Source: Desulfolinea sp964487745
GTDB taxonomy: Bacteria; Chloroflexota; Anaerolineae; Anaerolineales; Villigracilaceae
Reading direction: 5' to 3'
Length of the DNA: 64,000 nucleotides
NCBI GenBank assembly: GCA_964487745.1
Contig: CAZASG010000003.1
Span: 81,511-145,510, forward strand
Of this stretch, positions 49,542 to 57,397 are shown one piece after another. The position numbers were made by a program, and so were the translations under genes. Position 1 is the stretch's first letter. Each line of letters opens with the position of its first letter. A model generated the notes under the pieces. The model ran no database searches, was not told the origin of the DNA, and worked only from the letters and a program-made list of their open reading frames with translations.

Positions 49542-50465
49542 ATGCTGGACGCCCATCAACTCAATATTTTCCTTGTAGCCTCGGAGACGTTGAATTTTAC
49601 ACAAGCGGCTCAACAGCTTCATATGTCACAGCCTGGCGTTAGCCAGCATATTCAATCTTTAGAGCGCCATTTGGATGTAAACCTTTTTGAGCGCTCTGGC
49701 AGGCAATTGCAACTTACAGATGCTGGTATTGCGCTAATTCCCTTAGCTAGAGATATGGTGCAGCAATCCGTCCATATTGAAGAGGCGATGGCCTCTTTAA
49801 AAGGTGAAGTGTTTGGGCATTTAAAAGTGGGGTGCAGTACTACTCCTGGCAAATACGTTCTTCCTCATCTTTTGGCGCGTTTTCATAAGCAACATCCACG
49901 TGTCAGGGTTACTTGCCGGGTATCTCCTCAAGCGGAAGCAATTGAAAGGCTTTGCGAAGGTGTTGTTCACTTTGCGCTTTCCAGTTATCGACATCAGGAT
50001 ATCTGTAACGATGCTGAATTTCGTTTATTTATGAGAGATCCAGTTGTTCTGATTGCGCCTTGTGATCATCCTTGGTCAGACCGTAGCGAAATTGAGCCCG
50101 AGGAACTAATGGACGCGGATTTCATCTTGCGCGAAGAAGAATCGGGAACCTTCACCGCTGTTAGAGAAGCTCTCAGCTCAATTGATTTTTCTCCGCGAGA
50201 TTTGGATATTTTACTGACGCTGGGAAATTCAGAAGCAATTGCTTTAGCTGTACAAGAAGGATTAGGGGTTGGGTTTGTATCAAATACCGTTGTGACCGGA
50301 TTGCACCGACAAGGTATTGCCACTATTTCAGTACGTGGTTTGAATATCTGTCGTGATATTTATATTGGTCGTCACAAGCGGCGTGCATCCACTGCCGCTC
50401 AAACGGCTTTTTGGACCCTGATCACTGAACTCCACCCCCCCATAGAGGCAGAATACTTTCTCTGA
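49542..50465 (+). CDS. LysR-type transcriptional regulator
   Basis: The 307-residue protein has an N-terminal winged helix-turn-helix (FTQAAQQLHMSQPGVSQHIQSLE) and a ligand-binding domain (~90-295) starting LKVGCSTTPGKYVLPHLLARF. This region is closely similar to the second LysR protein at 58922. AGGAG precedes the ATG. It is divergent from the dodecaheme cytochrome gene and lies just upstream of the nonaheme cytochrome gene, so it probably controls one or both. The inducer is unknown. Confidence 0.93.
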   Translation: MLDAHQLNIFLVASETLNFTQAAQQLHMSQPGVSQHIQSLERHLDVNLFERSGRQLQLTDAGIALIPLARDMVQQSVHIEEAMASLKGEVFGHLKVGCSTTPGKYVLPHLLARFHKQHPRVRVTCRVSPQAEAIERLCEGVVHFALSSYRHQDICNDAEFRLFMRDPVVLIAPCDHPWSDRSEIEPEELMDADFILREEESGTFTAVREALSSIDFSPRDLDILLTLGNSEAIALAVQEGLGVGFVSNTVVTGLHRQGIATISVRGLNICRDIYIGRHKRRASTAAQTAFWTLITELHPPIEAEYFL

Positions 50466-50492
50466 CCCCCGTATTAATATGACGATTGTCAC

Positions 50493-50522
50493 TTGGAGTA
50501 TTGTTTTTATTAATCATATAAT
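50493..50522 (+). promoter_or_regulatory. Candidate promoter before the nonaheme cytochrome gene
   Basis: TTGGAG (50493-50498) and a consensus TATAAT (50517-50522) are spaced by 18 bases. The ATG follows 95 bases later. Confidence 0.45.
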
Positions 50523-50617
50523 GTTCTGACTTCGTAAAAGGTGAAGTTTTTAGGTATTTTTAGTCTTGTTTCTAGAAATATTCAGCCCTTGCCAAATAAA
50601 TATTTACAGGAGATGTT

Positions 50618-51781
50618 ATGAGTATACAGTTTCAGAGAAGGCATCGGGTGTGGTTTGTAGTGGGATTCCTTTTATTGGGAATTACCATTGCTTCCACAAT
50701 TGCTCTTGGACAGGCCCATCCAGTAGGAGCAACCGACGCCTCTTCGGCAACGCTTTCCAATGATGCATGTATGTCTTGTCATGGAGAGCCTGGGATGACG
50801 CTGAATCTTGAAAGTGGGGAAGTCTTGTGGTTGTCCATTGACGCGAATAAATTCACAAATTCGGTACATAATCTTGAAGAAGTTGGCTGTGTGGATTGCC
50901 ATACAGATATTACATCTTTCCCGCATCCGGAACGTACGGGGCAAAGCATTCGGGAACTCTCTCTTGATATGTACACTTCGTGTAAAGAGTGTCATGATGA
51001 ACAATATGGCAAAACATTAGATAGTGTACATGAGCGTGCCTTGGCAGGTGGGAATCCCAACGCAGCTGTTTGTACCGATTGCCATAACCCCCATACACAA
51101 GAGCGGATGACCCATCCAGTAACTGGAGAACTACTATTACTTCAGGAAGTAAAGATCCCGGAAACGTGTGGCCGTTGTCATAACACTATTTACGAAACTT
51201 ATCGTAATAGTGTCCATGGTGATGCACTTATTGGCAACTATAATCAGGATGTTCCCACTTGTATTGACTGCCATGGTGTGCATGATATTAGTGATCCCAC
51301 AACAACTTCCTTTAGATTAGATTCTCCACAGACTTGTGCTTCATGCCATACAGATTCCGAAGTGATGGACAAATATGGTGTTTCAACAAATGTGCTCGAT
51401 ACTTATGTAGCAGACTTCCACGGTGCAACCGTTGAGCTTTTTGAGAAACGTTCCCCTGATCACGATACTAATAAGCCTGTTTGTTATGACTGCCATGGCA
51501 TTCATGACATCAAGGCGCCAGATGACCCCGAACACGGTATTGCGATCAAGGAAAACCTGCTTATTACATGTCAACGTTGTCACCCTGAAGCGGATGCTAA
51601 TTTCCCTGACTCATGGATGAGCCATTACGAACCCGATGCAGAACATTACCCGGTTGTTTTTTATGTAGATTGGTTCTATAAGATCGTTATCCCCGTTACT
51701 ATAGGTGGTATGTTGGCGTTTGTCATCAGTGATATTGTGCGCCGCTTAATTGATAAAAGAAAAGGAGCGTCACACTCATGA
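50618..51781 (+). CDS. Nonaheme cytochrome c with C-terminal membrane anchor
   Basis: The 387-residue protein has an N-terminal signal or anchor helix (~12-32), nine CXXCH motifs (CMSCH, CVDCH, CKECH, CTDCH, CGRCH, CIDCH, CASCH, CYDCH, CQRCH) and a C-terminal membrane helix (~350-372; IVIPVTIGGMLAFVISDIV) followed by a basic tail. Most of the protein would face the periplasm. It is coupled by an ATGA overlap to the cytochrome b561-c fusion, which likely passes it electrons from quinol. CAGGAG precedes the ATG. Confidence 0.92.
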   Translation: MSIQFQRRHRVWFVVGFLLLGITIASTIALGQAHPVGATDASSATLSNDACMSCHGEPGMTLNLESGEVLWLSIDANKFTNSVHNLEEVGCVDCHTDITSFPHPERTGQSIRELSLDMYTSCKECHDEQYGKTLDSVHERALAGGNPNAAVCTDCHNPHTQERMTHPVTGELLLLQEVKIPETCGRCHNTIYETYRNSVHGDALIGNYNQDVPTCIDCHGVHDISDPTTTSFRLDSPQTCASCHTDSEVMDKYGVSTNVLDTYVADFHGATVELFEKRSPDHDTNKPVCYDCHGIHDIKAPDDPEHGIAIKENLLITCQRCHPEADANFPDSWMSHYEPDAEHYPVVFYVDWFYKIVIPVTIGGMLAFVISDIVRRLIDKRKGASHS

Positions 51782-52944
51782 GCAAGACGTCTCGCACCTA
51801 CGTTCGTTTTGAATTGGCTCGACGTATCGAGCACCTAATCATGCTGTTGTCCTTTGGGACTTTGGGCATGACTGGGTTACCGCAAAAATACCCGGCAAGC
51901 GGCGTTTCCCACTTTATTGTTAATTTATTGGGTGGTGTTGAAAGCGTGCGCAGTATTCATCACATTGCAGCGACTGTAATGATGATTGGTACCATGTATC
52001 ACCTGCTTGTTTTTGGATACAAATTCTATGTAAAACGTACCCGCTTGGGGATGCTGCCTTCCCTGCAGGATGTCCGCGATGGTTGGCAAGCATTTATGTA
52101 TAACCTTGGTTTTGCCAAAAAACGTCCGCAGATGGGCCGCTATACCTTTGAGGAAAAACTTGAATACTGGGCATTTGTTTGGGGGACTGTTGTCATGGGG
52201 CTAACGGGCTTCATGATGTGGAATCCGATCACCACTTCCAGCATTTTGCCTGGTGAGTTTATCCCTGCTGCAAAAGCAGCTCATGGTCTTGAAGCAGTTT
52301 TGGCTGTTCTTGCGATCTTGATCTGGCACTTTTATGGTGTTCACTTCAAAATCTTCAACAAATCCATGTGGAAAGGTACGCTGACCGAGGAAGAAATGCT
52401 CCACGAGCATCCGCTTGAATTGGCAGATATCAAAGCCGGCGTTGCCGACCGCCCTGTAGATTCCGCTATTGTGCGCAAACGTCAGAGAGTTTATTTCCCT
52501 ATAGCAGTTGTTCTATCAGTTGTCATGTTAGCTGGGGTATATGGCTTCGTTAATTCTGAAGAAACCGCCATTCCTTCACAGCCAGTTAGCATAGAACGTG
52601 CTGGCATTGGCTATGACCCGCAAACACCGACACCTTTACCTACACTTGCTCCTACACCCACACCTGAACCTGTGGAAGCCGTTGCTGAGCTAACATGGGA
52701 TGGATATGTCGGACCGCTCTTCCAGGACAAATGTGCAATGTGCCATGGAGAGTTGGGTGGACTTTCACTAACAAGCTATGCTGATACGATGGCTGGTGGC
52801 CAGAGTGGCGCTATCATCATTCCTGGCGATGGCGAAAATAGTTTGCTTGTGACAATCCAAGTGCCTGGAGATCATCTGGGACAATTAAGCCCGGACGAAA
52901 TCAGCCTTGTGCAAGAATGGATAGACGCTGGCGCTCCCGAATAA
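51778..52944 (+). CDS. Cytochrome b561-type membrane protein fused to a c-type heme domain
   Basis: The 388-residue protein has four membrane helices of the cytochrome b561/FdnI type (1-~215), with candidate heme b histidines in RRIEHLIML, RSIHHIAATV, GTMYHLLVFG, KAAHGLEAV and LIWHFYGVHF. A fifth helix (~240-258), a Pro/Thr linker, and a C-terminal monoheme cytochrome c-like domain (CAMCHGELGG, LSPDEISLVQEWIDAGAP) follow. It could move electrons from the quinone pool to the nonaheme cytochrome encoded just before it. The fusion of the b and c parts in one chain is unusual. Confidence 0.85.
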   Translation: MSKTSRTYVRFELARRIEHLIMLLSFGTLGMTGLPQKYPASGVSHFIVNLLGGVESVRSIHHIAATVMMIGTMYHLLVFGYKFYVKRTRLGMLPSLQDVRDGWQAFMYNLGFAKKRPQMGRYTFEEKLEYWAFVWGTVVMGLTGFMMWNPITTSSILPGEFIPAAKAAHGLEAVLAVLAILIWHFYGVHFKIFNKSMWKGTLTEEEMLHEHPLELADIKAGVADRPVDSAIVRKRQRVYFPIAVVLSVVMLAGVYGFVNSEETAIPSQPVSIERAGIGYDPQTPTPLPTLAPTPTPEPVEAVAELTWDGYVGPLFQDKCAMCHGELGGLSLTSYADTMAGGQSGAIIIPGDGENSLLVTIQVPGDHLGQLSPDEISLVQEWIDAGAPE

Positions 52945-52966
52945 ATAATGCTCGTACTAAATGAAT

Positions 52967-52997
52967 AAAAGAGCCGCTCATTTGAGCGGCTCTTTTT
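52967..52997. terminator. Bidirectional terminator between b561-c and NrfD genes
   Basis: AAAGAGCCGCTC-attt-GAGCGGCTCTTTTT forms a perfect 9-bp core extended by A/T pairs, between two convergent genes. Confidence 0.93.
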
Positions 52998-53019
52998 GGA
53001 GAATGCACTTGCCTGGTCC

Positions 53020-54279
53020 TTAGGCTTGTGCTGTTTGCGTTCCTTTTACGTTAACTGGTATTTGTTCTTCTTCCTCAACCATGCTGTGATCAACCACCCG
53101 CAGATAGCGAACGCCCAGTGAAAAAGCAAAGAGTCCGTAGGCGATCACACCCAGTCCGACCATCCACTCGATAAGTGAGGGGATATAAGATGTATACGCT
53201 ACAGTTGGTTGCCCAGGCAGGTATGAGAGCACGATCATTGCGCCAGCGATATTGATATTCCAGCGATAGGCTACTACACCGCCAACAACCATTAGCAATG
53301 CCGCCATGCGCCAGAGGCGGTTGCTGCGTGTCTTCTTGTTGAGCAGCAAGATCATTGGCAGGAAGATCCCTATCAGGATTTCACCAAACCAGAAGTTGAA
53401 AGCCAAGGGGCCTTTGGTGAGCAGCTGTAAACCTTCGGTTCGCCCAGGCTCGTACGTGTAAGTCATCGAGAGGGTATCCCAGAAACGCCAGTAGAAGTAC
53501 CCGACCAACGCCCAACCAATAAATTGGGATAGCTTGTCGATCAATTTATCATTAACCTTGGCTTTATCTGTTAGTTGGGAAGCCATCATTGAAGCAAAAA
53601 GCGTCATTGAAATGCCGCCTACAATGGCTGAGAGCATGAAAAGTACAGACATCTCTGGTTTGTACCAGAAGGGGCGAGCTTTGAGTACGCCATAGGTGGC
53701 CCCGAGCGATGATTGGTGCAAACTGGAGAGAACCAGCCCTGCTATTGCCAAATATGGGGCATAGTGGTGAATGCGTGACATTTTTTCTGTAAGTTTCGGA
53801 TATCGTGCACTCAGCCACTTCCAATTTGCAATAATGGGCATCGATTCAAGTACCAGTACCGTGAAGTACAAGCCTACGCACATGGTTACTTCCCAAAGCA
53901 GGGAATGTGTATTCCAGTAGATAAAAGCCTGATAGAACTTGAAGGGACGACCTATGTCCATAAACAGGCAGAGCATAGCCATACTGTAGCCGATCAGCCC
54001 GACGAAAGTCGCTGTGCGTGCGACTGGCTCATAATCTTTCAGCCCGACCAGATAAACAACAGCACAGAGTGAGAAAGCGCCTGCCGCAAGGGCAATGGAT
54101 GAGAGATCTATGGTGATCCACAACCCCCAGGGAACCAGATCTGTCAAATTTGTGACTGATAGCCCTTCCCATAAAACGATGACACCGCCAATAATACCAA
54201 TAACCAGGAAGATGCTTAGAAAGGATACCCATGTTATCCAGGGGGTGGGTTTTAGTCGTGTGCGTAAACTGGCGATCAT
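53020..54279 (-). CDS. NrfD/PsrC-type quinone-interacting membrane subunit
   Basis: The 419-residue protein has about ten membrane helices of the HybB/NrfD family (WITWVSFLSIFLVIGIIGG, LVPWGLWITIDLSSIALAAGAFSLC, LFMDIGRPFKFYQAF). These subunits exchange electrons with the quinone pool in polysulfide, DMSO, nitrite or related complexes. It overlaps the Fe-S gene by 4 bases. No molybdoenzyme gene is present in the operon, so the other partner appears to be the octaheme cytochrome. Confidence 0.93.
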   Translation of the reverse strand: MIASLRTRLKPTPWITWVSFLSIFLVIGIIGGVIVLWEGLSVTNLTDLVPWGLWITIDLSSIALAAGAFSLCAVVYLVGLKDYEPVARTATFVGLIGYSMAMLCLFMDIGRPFKFYQAFIYWNTHSLLWEVTMCVGLYFTVLVLESMPIIANWKWLSARYPKLTEKMSRIHHYAPYLAIAGLVLSSLHQSSLGATYGVLKARPFWYKPEMSVLFMLSAIVGGISMTLFASMMASQLTDKAKVNDKLIDKLSQFIGWALVGYFYWRFWDTLSMTYTYEPGRTEGLQLLTKGPLAFNFWFGEILIGIFLPMILLLNKKTRSNRLWRMAALLMVVGGVVAYRWNINIAGAMIVLSYLPGQPTVAYTSYIPSLIEWMVGLGVIAYGLFAFSLGVRYLRVVDHSMVEEEEQIPVNVKGTQTAQA

Positions 54280-55055
54280 GCTTCTACCTCCTTAAGAGAT
54301 TCAGGAGTAGCCAACACGTAATATACGCGCGGGGCGGTGCCTAACTCGTCTCGTAAGCGGACGGTTGGGCGTGAATTGATGATCTTGCTTACTTCGGATT
54401 CGGGATCATTTAGATCTCCGAAGACTCTTGCTCCAGTGGGGCAAGCAACTGCACAGGCGGGCGTTGCGTCTGGATCTACACCCGGAGTTAAGCCGTGTGC
54501 CAATCCGCGGTCGATCCGTTGATAGCAGAAGGAGCATTTTTCCGGAACCCCACGAGGACGTCGTTCAACTTCCGGTTGTCCCCAATCCGGGACGGCTGGA
54601 TTCTCTCCGTCGAATTTTTTCCAGTTGAATGAACGTGCCTGATAAGGGCAGGCTACTTCACAATATCGACAGCCAATGCACTTGTCATAGTCCATCATAA
54701 CGATCCCGTCTGAGCGATAGTAGGAGGCACCTACCATGCAAACATCTACACAGGGGGCGTGTTCGCAGTGCATACAGGGGCGAGGCAGGAAGACATCTTG
54801 ATCGCTAACTTGTCCAACTTCGAGAACTTCATTCCAGGAAATTTCCGGGGAAATATCGTTGTGGGCACGACAGGCAAGGGTGCAGTGTCCGCAACCTGTG
54901 CAGTTGGATTGGTCGATGACCATTGCCCATTGATGTTCTCCGGCTTCTGGGCCGGATGAAGCATGTGCTGTTGGGCGCATGAGTTGCATGCCAGCTATAC
55001 CAGCTATACCAGCGCCTGCAAGTTTCAGGAAATCTCGCCGTTCTAGCTTACTCAT
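54276..55055 (-). CDS. Tat-exported 4Fe-4S ferredoxin (HybA/DsrO/NrfC type)
   Basis: The 259-residue protein begins with a Tat signal (ERRDFLKLAG). It has four cysteine clusters: CTGCGHCTLAC, CMHCEHAPCVDVC, CIGCRYCEVACP, and CSFCYQR with a distant CAVACP. This suits four [4Fe-4S] clusters on the outer side of the membrane. It should pass electrons between the NrfD subunit and the octaheme cytochrome. It overlaps both neighbours, by 4 bases with NrfD and 8 with the cytochrome. Confidence 0.94.
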   Translation of the reverse strand: MSKLERRDFLKLAGAGIAGIAGMQLMRPTAHASSGPEAGEHQWAMVIDQSNCTGCGHCTLACRAHNDISPEISWNEVLEVGQVSDQDVFLPRPCMHCEHAPCVDVCMVGASYYRSDGIVMMDYDKCIGCRYCEVACPYQARSFNWKKFDGENPAVPDWGQPEVERRPRGVPEKCSFCYQRIDRGLAHGLTPGVDPDATPACAVACPTGARVFGDLNDPESEVSKIINSRPTVRLRDELGTAPRVYYVLATPESLKEVEA

Positions 55056-55980
55056 TGTCTACACTCACTTTCTTGGTCAGTTTGCGATATCTTTCTTCAA
55101 GCCAGGGAGCCAATACGGTACCTGCTGCCAAACCGATCAAGGCAGCTAAACCTGCAAAGCCAAAGGGGCTGACGGGAACGGGTTCAGGCGTGACAACGAC
55201 CGAACTGAATTCAACTTCGGGGTGTGCAGGTGTTGTTACACTCTCGTCACCGTGGATCTCTTCAGCATGGCAGGAATTGCAGGCTGCCAAGGTTGCGTGG
55301 AAGCTGTGGTCCTGAACGGTATGAGGTGTGGATTCGATCTCTATCGTGGTTAGGTGGCAATCTCTGCATGATATTCCACTCTGCCCGTGTATGGTATGGG
55401 TGTGGTCTTGAGAATATTCTGAGTGGCAGTTTTTGCACATCACCGATGCATTATCTGCTGTGCTTCCTTCTGGCACTATGGTTTTGAGCGTTGCCTGGTG
55501 AGGATCGTGGCAGTTGATGCAGGTCATATCACGTTGATAATGTGAGCTGCCTTCCCAGTTTTCCCAACTGAAGCGAGCGTCGCTGTGGCAGTTCCCGCAG
55601 AGAACCGGTGAGCGATTGATCGAAGCGGGGTTGGTGGGGTGATCTTCGGGGATTGGACCATGGCAGGCTTCGCAGGCGATGCCATCTTCTTCCCAGGTGC
55701 CGGTAGCGGGGTCATATCCGGTAGTGTGGCAGACCAGACAGGCACCGGGATTTCCTTGGGCTTCCCAAGCTTCGTTAAAGACAGGGTCAACGGTTGCCTG
55801 ACCGTGTGGTCCCTTTTGCCACTCTTCCATGAAATCTGCATGACAGGTTTCGCATCCTACCTCCCCTTCGGTTGGTGGAGGCGAGAGCTGCGATGACGCG
55901 TCGGCTGCAATGAGTGTGACCCCGGCAAAGACCAGGGCTGCCATAAGGGCTATGATGAGACGTTCAGGGCGTGAGAACAT
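55048..55980 (-). CDS. Octaheme cytochrome c, membrane anchored
   Basis: The 310-residue protein has an N-terminal signal/anchor (~8-25), eight CXXCH motifs (CETCH, CLVCH, CEACH, CGNCH, CINCH, CKNCH, CRDCH, CNSCH) and a C-terminal membrane helix (~270-292; FGFAGLAALIGLAAGTVL). It precedes and overlaps the Fe-S gene. The cytochrome-FeS-NrfD set resembles quinone-linked modules such as Nrf, Qrc and Tmc, but without a molybdopterin subunit. The natural acceptor or donor is not evident. Confidence 0.92.
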   Translation of the reverse strand: MFSRPERLIIALMAALVFAGVTLIAADASSQLSPPPTEGEVGCETCHADFMEEWQKGPHGQATVDPVFNEAWEAQGNPGACLVCHTTGYDPATGTWEEDGIACEACHGPIPEDHPTNPASINRSPVLCGNCHSDARFSWENWEGSSHYQRDMTCINCHDPHQATLKTIVPEGSTADNASVMCKNCHSEYSQDHTHTIHGQSGISCRDCHLTTIEIESTPHTVQDHSFHATLAACNSCHAEEIHGDESVTTPAHPEVEFSSVVVTPEPVPVSPFGFAGLAALIGLAAGTVLAPWLEERYRKLTKKVSVDNE

Positions 55981-56000
55981 ATTTGAACTCCTATAAAAAA

Positions 56001-56339
56001 TTATGCTTTAATGCCAACGGGTGAAGCTATATTGGAAAAGTAGCCGCATTCCAAGCATTCTTCTTTCAAAAGACCGTTGTTGGCTTGACGGAACACCTGC
56101 CAACAAGGTTCTGATTTCTTTGCGGCAGGGCATTTTGCCATTTGTTCCGGGGTGCATTTCTTTACCTCATAACAGCGAGGACCTTCAAATGTGGGAAGGG
56201 TAAGCCCTTCAGCTTCCGCTTGCCAGCGAGTATCCAGTGTGCGCAGGATCTCAATGATCCCAATCGTCACAACGACAGGAACGATAAAGCGCAATCCTAT
56301 CGTTGTGAAAATGGTGGTGAATGCTTCGAGCCATTTCAT
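56001..56339 (-). CDS. Small membrane protein with cysteine-rich (two-CW-like) tail
   Basis: The 112-residue protein has one hydrophobic segment (~8-32) and a C-terminal cysteine cluster: CYEVKKCTPEQMAKCPA, PCWQVF, EECLECGYF. The pattern resembles a two-CW domain, which may bind a metal or cofactor. I start at ATG 56339 with AAGGAG upstream. It is 20 bases before the octaheme cytochrome gene and 10 after the 38-residue gene, so it belongs to the same operon. Its role is unknown; maturation or anchoring of the cytochrome is possible. Confidence 0.75.
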   Translation of the reverse strand: MKWLEAFTTIFTTIGLRFIVPVVVTIGIIEILRTLDTRWQAEAEGLTLPTFEGPRCYEVKKCTPEQMAKCPAAKKSEPCWQVFRQANNGLLKEECLECGYFSNIASPVGIKA

Positions 56340-56349
56340 GGCTGTCTCC

Positions 56350-56466
56350 TTAGAGTGTTTGCAGATGTTGCTGTTTGCGAACTTTTTCTCCAATGAAGAG
56401 AAGCAAAGCAAAGGGGATGAGAATTCGTACAGCGAAGAGAATTAGGATATTGAGCAGGGCGGTCAT
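56350..56466 (-). CDS. 38-residue single-helix membrane protein
   Basis: The frame encodes a 38-residue protein beginning MTALLNILILFAVRILIPFA, with a single hydrophobic helix and a basic, glutamine-rich end (EKVRKQQHLQTL). AAAGGAG lies at ideal spacing before the ATG, and the stop is 10 bases before the next gene. It would be the first gene of the octaheme-FeS-NrfD operon. Such small helices can be subunits of membrane redox complexes, which is inference. Confidence 0.6.
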   Translation of the reverse strand: MTALLNILILFAVRILIPFALLLFIGEKVRKQQHLQTL

Positions 56467-56604
56467 CTTTTGCTCCTTTCAGCATTTAGGATGCCATGTC
56501 TACTTTATCTTTCGCCCTAATCGTACTGAAGAGGGACATGGGAAGTAAATTCGGTAAATCACCGATTTTCTTTGTGAAGAATCCCTCATATTAATGTGTT
56601 TTTA

Positions 56605-56666
56605 ATGGGTAGTTTGGTGGTTCTAGATAGCGCTTATGGGGTGGATACCCCATGTCCTTATGGGTC
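56605..56666. promoter_or_regulatory. Cluster of NarL-like heptamers
   Basis: ATGGGTA at 56605-56611 is the exact complement of TACCCAT, which fits the NarL heptamer TACYYMT. A palindrome ATGGGGTggatACCCCAT (56636-56653) and ATGGGTC (56660-56666) follow. They lie upstream of the octaheme-NrfD operon and next to a NarL-type two-component pair, which could bind them. Confidence 0.5.
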
Positions 56667-56688
56667 TAGTAGAGTATGACTAAGAAAA

Positions 56689-56724
56689 AAAAGAAAACGA
56701 GTGCATTTGCACTCGTTTTCTTTT
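56689..56724 (-). terminator. Terminator after the NarL-type regulator gene
   Basis: AGAAAACGAGTGC-attt-GCACTCGTTTTCT forms a perfect stem with A and T runs on both sides. Confidence 0.9.
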
Positions 56725-56746
56725 ACAAAATCTCGATGATTGTGTC

Positions 56747-57397
56747 CTACGGTTTTATTATCCCCTTTCGGATGGCATAGCGCACCAGCTCTGTACGGGA
56801 GTGGAGGTTGAGCTTTCGCATGATATTTTCACGATGGCGGGCAACAGTTTTTGGACTGATATTCAATTCCACAGCAATTTGATTATTAGATGACCCTTCT
56901 GCCAGCCAGGCCAAGACTTCCTGTTCTCGTTCTGTGATCCCATTTAGGCTGTCACTTTCATCTGCGGTGCGTTCATGTTTTAGGTAGTCACGTACAAGCA
57001 ATTTCGCCATGGAAGGAAAAAGGTAAACTTCACCCGCAGCAGCTTCGCGTATTGCAGCGATCAACTCCTCCGGAGCGGCACGTTTGGGCACATAGCCTGA
57101 TGCACCTGCGTCCAGCATCTTGAAAAAATATTCTGCATCCTCGTGAATGGTGAGAGCAACGACCGCGATATCAGGGGAAGTCTTTTTAATCTCACGGGTT
57201 GCATCAATCCCGGACATGTCCGGTAACCCGATATCCATCAAAATCACATCCGGGTTTAGCTCCTTTGCAGCACTTAGGGCTTCCTCTGCATTGCTGGCTT
57301 CCCCGATGATCTCAATATTATGTGATCCCTCCAGCAACATCCGTAACCCTGTACGCACAACCTGATGGTCATCAACTAGTAGAAGGCGAATGGTCAT
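56747..57397 (-). CDS. NarL/LuxR-type response regulator
   Basis: The 216-residue protein has a receiver (LLLVDDHQVV, VILMDIGLPD, VPKRAAPEE) and a LuxR-type helix-turn-helix (LNGITEREQEVLAWLAEGSSNNQIA, SPKTVARHRENIMRKL). All phosphorylation residues are intact. I start at ATG 57397 with AGGAAGGA upstream, overlapping the kinase gene by 26 bases; this couples the pair. It is the likely regulator of the adjacent redox operon, through the heptamer cluster. Confidence 0.93.
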   Translation of the reverse strand: MTIRLLLVDDHQVVRTGLRMLLEGSHNIEIIGEASNAEEALSAAKELNPDVILMDIGLPDMSGIDATREIKKTSPDIAVVALTIHEDAEYFFKMLDAGASGYVPKRAAPEELIAAIREAAAGEVYLFPSMAKLLVRDYLKHERTADESDSLNGITEREQEVLAWLAEGSSNNQIAVELNISPKTVARHRENIMRKLNLHSRTELVRYAIRKGIIKP

